From IMG/VR virus record IMGVR_UViG_3300034759_000319, positions 1-27,433 of that record: a stretch of DNA of 27,433 nucleotides, one strand, 5' to 3'. This DNA is from a virus. Numbering within the stretch: the stretch's first letter is position 1; every line of letters begins with the position of its first letter. The position numbers were made by a program, and so were the translations under genes. The notes below the pieces were generated by a model. That model had not been told where the DNA came from, made no database searches, and was given only the letters and a program-made list of their open reading frames with translations. This document shows, in pieces, positions 8,884 to 15,434 of the stretch.

Positions 8884-9705
8884 TCACCTGCTCATATCAA
8901 CCTTTATTTCAATTTGTGTGCTTATACGAGTAAGGGTTGTGGACTCAAACTTCAAAATGTTGACGCTTCTGTAATCCACGAGAGAAGTAATTTCAACGTG
9001 CAGTTGGTTTTGGGTATAGCTGCCAACGGGGATATAAAGTCCTCCGTTATCCTTGGAAACCGAAAAAGCAATAGTCGGCGAGCCAGAATACTCGTGAATT
9101 CCGAAATCTATGTCGTGGCTGTGGGGGTCTATGGTGTGCTGGTGGGGAAACTCATGGGTATGGTTCATGCCGTGACTATGTGCGTCAATAGTAACTCTTA
9201 CTATATGTCTGTGCCTGTTTAAGTTGGATGCGCCTGTCCGAGACAGTATCCACAGCTCGGTAGCCTCAGATTCATAATCGGGAACGGTATACCCGCTAAT
9301 TCCAACCCACTGTGCCGGATAACCAGATGCTACGCTTGTGGTTGGGGCAGATGTGTACTCACTATCAACACTACCACCGCTCAGCGTTGTAGTTATTGAG
9401 CTTGATCCCGTAGTGGTTGTTTCGTTTTGGTTAGCAGTTAGCTGTGGCGAGCTCTGCACGGTTTTGCTGTAAGCCCTGAAAGGCTTAATAAAAAAGTTAA
9501 CCCTCACCTGCACTATTTTGGTGGTGCCGGCGGGCATGGTAAATGGCACAAGCATTGGATGGTCGGCATCCAAACTGTCTTCAGAACACACCACATAAGC
9601 GGTTCTTATTGTCTTCATGTTGCGATGGGTTAAGCCGCCATATACCAGGTCTTTAATTTCTTGAATGATGTTCATTAATACATTTTCTTTGGTAAGCTCT
9701 ATCAT
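8884..9705 (-). CDS. His-rich fibre- or collar-like structural protein
   Basis: The protein has 273 residues. The ATG abuts the previous stop (TAGATG), with AGGAGG five bases upstream. The first 95 residues look globular. Residues around 90-125 are a Thr/Ser-rich linker. A dense histidine block lies near residues 170-205, with HSHGMNH, EFPHQH and DPHSH. Spaced HxH motifs of this kind bind metal in trimeric phage fibre domains (HxH motifs of T4-type fibre tips are the known example). The C-terminal 60 residues are strand-rich. It sits after the tail-tube gene and before the internal-protein genes. A fibre, collar or receptor-contact protein is likely, but I recognise no named family. Confidence 0.75.
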   Translation of the reverse strand: MIELTKENVLMNIIQEIKDLVYGGLTHRNMKTIRTAYVVCSEDSLDADHPMLVPFTMPAGTTKIVQVRVNFFIKPFRAYSKTVQSSPQLTANQNETTTTGSSSITTTLSGGSVDSEYTSAPTTSVASGYPAQWVGISGYTVPDYESEATELWILSRTGASNLNRHRHIVRVTIDAHSHGMNHTHEFPHQHTIDPHSHDIDFGIHEYSGSPTIAFSVSKDNGGLYIPVGSYTQNQLHVEITSLVDYRSVNILKFESTTLTRISTQIEIKVDMSR

Positions 9706-11427
9706 CTATGCCTCCTGAGCCGATACGTCAAACTCAATCATCAAACCGCTGATTGCGAAAGCATAAGAAGAGGTTTCAGTCGGTTTTAGAGAGATTGACC
9801 TCCCCCTTACTCCACCTGGGAAGCGAATTCTGTACCACTTTTCGGTGTTTTGCTCAAGAGAAATGTCAACATAAGCCTCATCATTGTCGTCGGTGTGATA
9901 GTAGAGCCTCAAGCTGTCGTTTTGGGTGGTAATGCACTTCAGGTAAACGGAATAAAAAATCTTTTCCCGATCGGGAATACCAAAGTCAAGCGGTGCAAAT
10001 TCAACGTGCATGGAAATGTCCGAACCGTTGTCAGAAAGCGCTTCTCCCACCTTGTAAACAATGCCGTTTTCGTTGTCTCCAGCGTAAAGCTGAATGCCGT
10101 CTCCGCTTCTGTCCCAGCGTGAATAACAAGCAAAACCAAAACTGTAAACGCCGGTTGCCCCCGTGCGGAAGTCGATATAAACCGTCTCGTTAGGAACGCT
10201 TGAATCCCCCTTTGGGTAAGAAAGCAAGTATTTGTTGTCGAAAAAGCAAGCACAGGAAAGATGGGCGTACTCGGTGTTGATGTTCTCCTTGATGTACTCT
10301 GCAAGTGGAATGTTGATGAGCCTTGCGGTTATACCGTCAAAAACGTAAATACCATCGCAACCGAGATAAAGCAAAAGGTTTTCGCAGTTCACCAAAGAGC
10401 GGGTAGCGATACAACCCTCGCTTGAGTAAGCGTTTACAAATTCAAAGTTTTCCTCGTCCTGACCGATTAGCCTTTCAATGCTGTCTGCCGTGAACACCGC
10501 AAGCGATTCCTGCTGTTCCATCAACCCGGTTATTCTCTGCCTTGCTCCGGTATAAATTACCCAAGTGGCTGGGAAATACTCAACATCAGCAATTTCTGAG
10601 AAGTAAAAAGCGCCTCCATCGGCAATCATCAACCTGGAACGCCTCTTGGCAATAAGGTGAGCGGTTGCTGGTGGAGCATCGTGATTATCGTGGAGGATCG
10701 TCCCAGCGGACAAGGAAGTGTCTGATTGGGTAAGCTCCACGTTGGTTGTGGTGTTGTCGCTGACTTCGGTATCAAAATAGTAAAGTGCGCCGTTTGCTGT
10801 GGTACGGTAAATCCTTCTTGCCACAACTTTCGGGTCAGAAGACGTGGCAATAGTCAGATTTATCTTGTCTCCAGCGTTGGTAGTAATCGAGAATTCTGGA
10901 GAAGCATTGCTCTCATAGCCGTCGATATCCACAAAAGTGTATTTGATGAGGTAGGTGCCAGCGGAGAGTGAGCCCCCAGCGCTCGCTGTTCCAGAAGGAG
11001 CTGAGCCTGGGGGCTCGATGCCAACGCTGTTGAAGTTGCTTCCATCATACTTCTTAACACCGTCTGCCCCCGTGACCATGTAGCACTTGTTGTAGTAGTT
11101 CACGAAATAAACATCGCTGCCACTCAGGGCTTCGGTGTTTATCGCTGTGGCGCTGTGCGGTGCGTTGTCGTCGATAGAATAGATGTACCCACCGTGGGCT
11201 ACCAGAAATTCCTTATGCCCTCCAACGCCATAGAACCTGTGCATTCCCTGAATTTTACCGCTTCCCAGAGAGCTCTCATTGTACTGAGCGTATCCCTTCC
11301 TCTTGGTTATCCTTCCGTAGTGGTCAAAATAGCAGTTGTAAAGGGAATTGGGATATCTTGGCAGTCCTGTTAGTTTGTCCCGAGATGGAGATAAATTGTC
11401 AAGGGCTCGATATATCTGTTTGGCCAT
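9706..11427 (-). CDS. Tail tubular protein B-like (podoviral tail tube/stabilization protein)
   Basis: The protein has 573 residues. I chose the ATG at 11427, which overlaps the adaptor stop (TGATG) and begins MAKQIYRALDNL. A longer open frame upstream lies over the adaptor gene and is noise. The N-terminal pattern, with NLSPSRDKLTGLPRYPNSLYN and a following RKGYAQYN, is typical of podoviral tail-tube and stabilization proteins. These bind the adaptor ring and form the stubby tail nozzle. The rest is beta-rich with repeated strand-turn segments, as in beta-propeller-like nozzle proteins. Near residues 140-210 there is a fibronectin-like stretch (SAGTYLIKYTFVDIDGYES). The neighbouring adaptor gene and coupling support the role. 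Confidence in the exact family is moderate, in tail function high. Confidence 0.82.
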   Translation of the reverse strand: MAKQIYRALDNLSPSRDKLTGLPRYPNSLYNCYFDHYGRITKRKGYAQYNESSLGSGKIQGMHRFYGVGGHKEFLVAHGGYIYSIDDNAPHSATAINTEALSGSDVYFVNYYNKCYMVTGADGVKKYDGSNFNSVGIEPPGSAPSGTASAGGSLSAGTYLIKYTFVDIDGYESNASPEFSITTNAGDKINLTIATSSDPKVVARRIYRTTANGALYYFDTEVSDNTTTNVELTQSDTSLSAGTILHDNHDAPPATAHLIAKRRSRLMIADGGAFYFSEIADVEYFPATWVIYTGARQRITGLMEQQESLAVFTADSIERLIGQDEENFEFVNAYSSEGCIATRSLVNCENLLLYLGCDGIYVFDGITARLINIPLAEYIKENINTEYAHLSCACFFDNKYLLSYPKGDSSVPNETVYIDFRTGATGVYSFGFACYSRWDRSGDGIQLYAGDNENGIVYKVGEALSDNGSDISMHVEFAPLDFGIPDREKIFYSVYLKCITTQNDSLRLYYHTDDNDEAYVDISLEQNTEKWYRIRFPGGVRGRSISLKPTETSSYAFAISGLMIEFDVSAQEA

Positions 11428-12122
11428 CAGTCGAACACATCCGTTCTCCCGTAGCGCACCGAGTAAGTGCTGCCACGATGGTATCCTGGTGAGGGAATAA
11501 TCCTTCCGCCCTGGTCTTTGTGCCCAGTCAAAATGTTGATGGTGTTGTAAACTCCCATTTCGTACCTTGCCATCATGTCTGCGTACTTTTGCATTTCGTT
11601 CTTCTTGTACCAACACATGGCTACTGCATAATCACGGATATAGCGTCGGAGGGCTATAACACGGTAGTCCCCTGATAAGGGGGCTATATCACCACTCATA
11701 GGAGTGGGCCGCTCTATGCCATAATATGATACGGTGTCGCCCGCCGATGGCTTGGGGTAGAAACCAATCATATCCCCCCGCAAATAAAAATGAGTTGGGG
11801 TTCCTGTGGCATTCCGCCAATTAATATCCCACTCCCTCAACATAACTGGTGATACCCTTATCAGGGGCTTACCGTTGTAGTAAACTCCGCCTTCATCGAG
11901 AGCGACAAAGTCCGAATTAACACGTATCTCGTTGCCGTTGATAATATCGCTCTCGGCAAGAACCTTGGTATAGTAGCTACTCAAGCACTTGGTGCGGGTG
12001 GCAAAATCATCAGCAGCCTCGAGCAGCCACCTCTGTATCTCTGCATCAGTCCAGAAAGAAGGGCTGGGTTCGTTAATTAGAGAGCGAACATCCGCTATCA
12101 GTTCGCTTATGTTTGCCAGCAT
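11427..12122 (-). CDS. Head-to-tail adaptor (gp11 / tail tubular protein A-like)
   Basis: The protein has 231 residues from an ATG at 12122. The N-terminal helical pair ISELIADVRSLINEPSPSFWTDAEIQRW matches the start of podoviral adaptor proteins, which attach below the portal ring and receive the nozzle. Further features are a Phe/Tyr-rich strand section with YLRGDMIGFYPKPSAGD (about 115-131) and a helical section RRYIRDYAVAMCWYKKNEMQKYADMM (about 162-187), both usual in this family. The gene overlaps the start of the tail-tube gene by one base, which fits coupled production of the two partners. The short coiled-coil ORF upstream overlaps its 5' end. Confidence 0.82.
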   Translation of the reverse strand: MLANISELIADVRSLINEPSPSFWTDAEIQRWLLEAADDFATRTKCLSSYYTKVLAESDIINGNEIRVNSDFVALDEGGVYYNGKPLIRVSPVMLREWDINWRNATGTPTHFYLRGDMIGFYPKPSAGDTVSYYGIERPTPMSGDIAPLSGDYRVIALRRYIRDYAVAMCWYKKNEMQKYADMMARYEMGVYNTINILTGHKDQGGRIIPSPGYHRGSTYSVRYGRTDVFD

Positions 12123-12246
12123 CTTTGCTTACCTCGGCGAGAATTTCTTTCTTTAGGTTCTCCATTTCTTCGATGATGAGGCTTCTCAGGTCTTCCCTGA
12201 ACTCTTCGAGGGCTTTGAAAAGCTCATCCCTCCCAATTGGTATCAC
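12073..12246 (-). CDS. Short coiled-coil protein overlapping the adaptor gene
   Basis: This frame starts at a GTG at 12246, directly after an in-frame TGA, with AGGTGG upstream, and gives 57 residues. The middle is an amphipathic charged helix (FKALEEFREDLRSLIIEEME, then NLKKEILAEV) of coiled-coil type. The last 50 bases overlap the adaptor gene in another frame, and there the composition loses its helical pattern. It fills the only otherwise empty gap between the small beta protein and the adaptor. Coding is plausible because of the regular heptads and the ribosome site, but it is short. The function is unknown; a small assembly factor is one possibility. Confidence 0.5.
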   Translation of the reverse strand: MIPIGRDELFKALEEFREDLRSLIIEEMENLKKEILAEVSKDAGKHKRTDSGCSLSN

Positions 12247-12256
12247 TCACACCACC

Positions 12257-12535
12257 TCACAGAATTTCGTAGAAAATGACAAAGTCACCTTGAGCTGCTG
12301 ATAGAACTGCATAGATACCGTTAAAGCAGCGTATGGGAGCTGGAAGCATTCCCGAGTTGTTAACGTTGTCGGAGGCTACACAGTAATCGATGACCTTACC
12401 ACTTCCCTGAGTGTTGTCGTATACGGTAAGGGTTACTGTGGCTCCTGCATCGTTAATGAGCTTGGCTCCCCAGAAGTTGCATTGCCCAGTATGGATAAGG
12501 GCAGAGGCGCCTTTGGTATCAGAAGACACAATCAT
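12257..12535 (-). CDS. Small beta-rich virion protein
   Basis: The protein has 92 residues, and its ATG overlaps the stop of the basic protein before it (ATGA). It is predicted to be all beta: an N-terminal GASALIHTG, a central TVTLTVYDNTQGSGKVIDY, and a C-terminal FNGIYAVLSAAQGDFVIFYE. Small phage proteins with this plan (a turn carrying a YDN-type motif, then an NGIY strand and a closing strand) commonly sit between capsid and tail genes and may decorate the head or form part of the neck. No enzyme residues are evident. I do not recognise a named family, so the structural role is inferred from fold pattern and context. Confidence 0.7.
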   Translation of the reverse strand: MIVSSDTKGASALIHTGQCNFWGAKLINDAGATVTLTVYDNTQGSGKVIDYCVASDNVNNSGMLPAPIRCFNGIYAVLSAAQGDFVIFYEIL

Positions 12536-12747
12536 TTCTTCTTCGCCTTCCTTTTCCTGCCTTTAGCAGCAAGTTCTTGAAACCGCTTTTTGCCATACTT
12601 TTTCCTGCCAATCCAGGCTGCCAAGGCCTTGGGATTTTTCGCACCTTTAGCAGCAAGTTGCTTGGTAAGCTTCTCGAAACGCTCACCGCTTCCGAGAGGA
12701 GGCTTTTTTTCTTCCTTTTCCCTTGCCCTTTTTCTTTTTCTTGCCAT
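12532..12747 (-). CDS. Lys/Arg-rich small phage protein
   Basis: The protein has 71 residues, is very basic, and has its ATG preceded by GGAAGG. It begins and ends with Lys/Arg clusters and carries a conserved-looking middle, AKNPKALAAWIGRKKYGKKR (about residues 35-54). I have met this pattern in small phage proteins encoded near capsid genes. Such basic tails suit binding of packaged DNA or acidic capsid surfaces, but the function is not known. Its first 65 bases overlap the end of the preceding basic gene in the +1 frame, and its stop overlaps the next start, so the three small genes form one coupled set. Confidence 0.7.
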   Translation of the reverse strand: MARKRKRAREKEEKKPPLGSGERFEKLTKQLAAKGAKNPKALAAWIGRKKYGKKRFQELAAKGRKRKAKKK

Positions 12748-12898
12748 GGGTTTTTCCTTCCTTTTTCTTTCTGGCCCGCTCAGGCAAGGATTTACCCTTG
12801 GTCTCTCTTTCCCATTCTTCTACCGTATCCCACGGTATGAGGCCTTTCCTTGCCTGATCATAAAAAAATCTACGCTGGGCTTTAGACTTAAATGGCAT
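12683..12898 (-). CDS. Small basic phage protein of the MPFKSKAQRRFF type
   Basis: The protein has 71 residues. I chose the ATG at 12898, preceded by AAGGGA at good spacing. A TTG 15 bases further upstream is less likely. The N-terminus MPFKSKAQRRFFYDQARKG matches a widespread small phage/prophage protein type, continuing with a Trp-Glu-rich helix (TVEEWERETKGKSLPERARK). The final 30 residues are almost only Lys, Arg and Gly. It is the first gene after the capsid gene, from which it is separated by about 100 bases with a strong hairpin. The function is unknown; the extreme basic tail suggests DNA or capsid binding. Confidence 0.72.
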   Translation of the reverse strand: MPFKSKAQRRFFYDQARKGLIPWDTVEEWERETKGKSLPERARKKKEGKTHGKKKKKGKGKGRKKASSRKR

Positions 12899-12966
12899 GG
12901 TTATCCCTTCCAAATCCTTGAGCTATGGTCGCCAAATCACATTACTTCCTACTTGTATTTCAGCAA

Positions 12967-12987
12967 GGGGGAGGGAAACCCTCCCCC
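12967..12987 (-). terminator. Strong hairpin after the major capsid gene
   Basis: On the minus strand GGGGGAGGG, a TTT loop and CCCTCCCCC form a perfect 9-bp stem 10 bases after the capsid stop. The bases that follow (TTGCTGAAATAC) are not a T-run. It is therefore more likely a leaky terminator or an mRNA 3'-end stabiliser that raises capsid transcript over the downstream genes than a full stop. Confidence 0.6.
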
Positions 12988-12997
12988 GTTACGTGGG

Positions 12998-14182
12998 TTA
13001 AGCTATGTTTGAAGCACCAGAGATGAGAGTTACACCCCAGAGAGAGTTGAGTACTGCAGCGGTGAAGTAAACTCTCCAAGCAACGACAGAGAAGGCATTA
13101 ATCGGGTTGCTGGTATCCTGAGGTCCTGGTATCTTGATAAAGAGCTTATCAGGAGCACCATCGAGCCTTACACCAGCATAAGCATGTTTCCCGAAAATCG
13201 GTGTGTGGTGTACGGATCCGCCATCAACGTAAGTTCCGATTGTGCCAGGAGCCTCGGTCCATGGGTCGGTATCCTCTACCCATCTGACACCGCCCCAGCG
13301 CCCGATTTCGCCCTCGAACAACTGGGTAGAACCAGCATATTCAGAAGCACTCACCCATGCGGAGTCGTTCATAAAGTCGTACTCCACGTAGGGTGAAATT
13401 ATACCGATATAGTATTTGCCGTCATAGCGTGGGCAATGGTTGGCTTTCAGGAAAGCAACTGCCCTCTCCACCGCTGCGCAAGTGATAACGTTGCTTGAGG
13501 TGATGCCTGTGCTGGTGACAATCCTGAAGGTATCGTTTGGAGATGGTGCAGTTGCCAGAGCTGGGCTGAAAGTCACCACGCCGTTGGTCTGGGCAAAGTT
13601 GGTAACATGCACCGCCATGCCCTTGTTGACTCCAGAAGTGAACACGACAGTTCCGCCATTCCAGAAGTCGTCAGCCTGGTTGAGGTCGGTGTACATGCTG
13701 GTGGTTGTGGCAGTTGCTCCAACGGTGCCAGTTACAGCGTAGGTGGTTGAACCATCTACACGCATTGGGTAGAAGTATGTGGCCATTTCTTGCCGATAGA
13801 GCCTGTTAATGGAAAGGCCCATGTTTTCACCCATTTCCTCGACTGCTGTTTTGAGAACATCATCGATGGCCATAAGCTGGATTTCTTCAGTAGGGGTGAT
13901 TGCATTAGCGTATTTGGCCAGAGTCTTCTCAAAGCGTATTGCTTGCAAGGTTACTGCTTTGGGATTGGCACCTTCAGCGATTGGGTTGGTAACTGGCTTA
14001 AGCGGTATATAGCGCTGGAAGGAAACAGTTTTGCCCTCGTGGGTTGGGATGTCCCTGCTCTTATCGGCAAACTGTTCCGCTACCAGCTTTGGCCTTGCGA
14101 CCTCAAGGAACAGCTTGTCGTAGTAAGTTTTTATCAGTGTAGAAAGGGTAGTTGTAGTGGTTTTGGTATCTGGATAGGCCAT
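12998..14182 (-). CDS. Major capsid protein, N4-gp56 family
   Basis: The protein has 394 residues, with an ATG preceded by AAGGAG. The N-terminus shows the hallmarks of the N4-gp56 major capsid family (HK97 fold): LIKTYYDKLFLEVARPKLVA, then a FADKSRDIPTHEGKTVSFQRY-like stretch (about 42-62), then PITPTEEIQL-type and VEEMGENMGL segments around 95-125, the long spine helix region. The middle contains a Thr/Gly-rich insertion (about 150-215) that probably forms a surface loop. The C-terminal part is the P-domain-like beta region. It lies directly after the scaffold gene (15 bases from stop to start), the standard order. It assembles into the icosahedral shell around the scaffold. Confidence is high. 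Confidence 0.93.
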   Translation of the reverse strand: MAYPDTKTTTTTLSTLIKTYYDKLFLEVARPKLVAEQFADKSRDIPTHEGKTVSFQRYIPLKPVTNPIAEGANPKAVTLQAIRFEKTLAKYANAITPTEEIQLMAIDDVLKTAVEEMGENMGLSINRLYRQEMATYFYPMRVDGSTTYAVTGTVGATATTTSMYTDLNQADDFWNGGTVVFTSGVNKGMAVHVTNFAQTNGVVTFSPALATAPSPNDTFRIVTSTGITSSNVITCAAVERAVAFLKANHCPRYDGKYYIGIISPYVEYDFMNDSAWVSASEYAGSTQLFEGEIGRWGGVRWVEDTDPWTEAPGTIGTYVDGGSVHHTPIFGKHAYAGVRLDGAPDKLFIKIPGPQDTSNPINAFSVVAWRVYFTAAVLNSLWGVTLISGASNIA

Positions 14183-14196
14183 TTAAATCACTCCTT

Positions 14197-15159
14197 CTAA
14201 CTCCCTGTAAGTCTTCTGATTAGTTTTTCGAGTTCTTCGAGGCTCATGTCCTCGTAGTTGGTGATAGGGCCTTCGGAAGCTCCTGAAGGCCCAGGTGATT
14301 CGGTGTAGGTTGCACCCTTCTTCTGAAGCTCTTCAAGCGCTTCCTTTTTAGCTCTTTCCCGTTCTTCCTTGATGCGCCTTTCCATCGCCTTGGGGAACTC
14401 CTGCTTGAAGTAGATGTCATAAGCTACTTCAAATGCTTTTGAGCCGTAGATTTCGAACAGTTCATTGCGTCCATCTTCTCTGTTAAAGCTCTGAATGATT
14501 TTGTTAACCGCTTCTTCGTTGTAGGGCACGATGGAATCATTAGTGCTTTCCTTAAGCTGACGAATCACTTCTTCGTTCTTCTGCTTCGCAACTTGCACCA
14601 GTAAGGGGTCGAGAACCTTTTTGAGTATGGGCTTTGCTGCCTGGTCTGGGTTTTCTGAAAGAACCAGAGCATCGTAGAGCTGCTCCCTTTCCTCATTGGC
14701 CAGTTGTTTGATAGCCTGCTCCAAAAGCTCATCGGCTATCAGCGAAACAGTTGGTTCGGCTTGCTTCTGCGCCTCTTCAAGCTGCTTTTTGAGCTTGCGC
14801 AGTTCCCCAAGCTCCTGGTCTTGGCGCCCTTTGAGTTTGCGCAAGTTCACGAGCTGCTTGATAAGCTCCTCTCGAGATTTATCCCGTAAGTCTTCGGGGA
14901 CCTCGAGTTCATCTTCTGAGGGCTCCTGGTCTTTTGCTCCTTCTTCTGGAACTCCTTCTGCTGTTTCTTCCTGAGTTTTTTCCTCTGGCTTTTCTTTCGC
15001 TGGTGCTTTTTCCTGTGTTTGAGTAGTGCCTTCAATGAGCTTTTGCAGCTCTTCGAGGCTCATGTTCTGCAAATCTTGCTGCTTCTCTTCGCCAGCCTCA
15101 AGGTGGGTTGTCCCTATCGGGGCCTCCTTGGGGTTGTTGGCCTGTTTGGCTTCGGCCAT
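14197..15159 (-). CDS. Capsid scaffolding protein
   Basis: The protein has 320 residues, is acidic and mainly helical, with GGAGGTG before the ATG. It lies between portal and major capsid protein, the canonical scaffold position. Residues about 45-105 are Glu/Pro/Lys-rich and probably disordered. About 105-150 form a coiled coil (LVNLRKLKGRQDQELGELRK). The middle is helical, and the end is a charged helix followed by a short C-terminal module. MSLEELQKLI at 33-42 recurs as MSLEELEKLI at 305-314, so the same short helix sits at both ends; such helices often contact the capsid subunit. The protein is expected to guide shell assembly and then leave or be cleaved. No protease domain is visible. 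Confidence 0.87.
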   Translation of the reverse strand: MAEAKQANNPKEAPIGTTHLEAGEEKQQDLQNMSLEELQKLIEGTTQTQEKAPAKEKPEEKTQEETAEGVPEEGAKDQEPSEDELEVPEDLRDKSREELIKQLVNLRKLKGRQDQELGELRKLKKQLEEAQKQAEPTVSLIADELLEQAIKQLANEEREQLYDALVLSENPDQAAKPILKKVLDPLLVQVAKQKNEEVIRQLKESTNDSIVPYNEEAVNKIIQSFNREDGRNELFEIYGSKAFEVAYDIYFKQEFPKAMERRIKEERERAKKEALEELQKKGATYTESPGPSGASEGPITNYEDMSLEELEKLIRRLTGS

Positions 15160-15164
15160 TGCTA

Positions 15165-15434
15165 TTACACCTCCGTTTTATGATTAAGGGCCTGTCGAGC
15201 GATTTCTCCGTTATGTATCAGGCCCTGTATCTCTGCATAGATGGAGTCGATTACCTGGATTCCTGCCTGGTAAAAGAGCACATCTTGCATGTCTTTGACC
15301 ACACAGAGTTTCTCCAAATAAGCCTCACGTGTTTTCTGAAGGAAAGAATCCAACACCTTCCAGCCCTGTGAGGCCAGCAGGGCTTTCAAGAAATCAGCGG
15401 TTTGTACTGCTTCACGATAGCTGTCTTCGCTCAT
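15165..15434 (-). CDS. Small helical protein between portal and scaffold
   Basis: The protein has 89 residues, and its ATG overlaps the portal stop (ATGA). It is predicted as two or three helices (YREAVQTADFLKALLASQGW, then a long middle helix, then IQVIDSIYAEIQGLIHNGEI). Composition is balanced and there is no metal or catalytic motif. Small genes at this place in podovirus head clusters are often of unknown function. Coupling to the portal gene suggests a role in head assembly, such as a portal or scaffold partner. I do not recognise the family. Confidence 0.7.
   Translation of the reverse strand: MSEDSYREAVQTADFLKALLASQGWKVLDSFLQKTREAYLEKLCVVKDMQDVLFYQAGIQVIDSIYAEIQGLIHNGEIARQALNHKTEV

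Noticed and set aside
11428-11616. N-terminal extension of the tail-tube protein
   Set aside because: It overlaps the adaptor gene completely, and its residues look random. The ATG at 11427 overlaps the adaptor stop and starts the conserved-looking sequence.
12683-12747. Programmed -1 frameshift joining the two basic genes at a run of seven A
   Set aside because: The run fits a slippery site for -1, but the second gene lies in the +1 frame, so slippage would not reach it, and the second gene has its own ribosome site.
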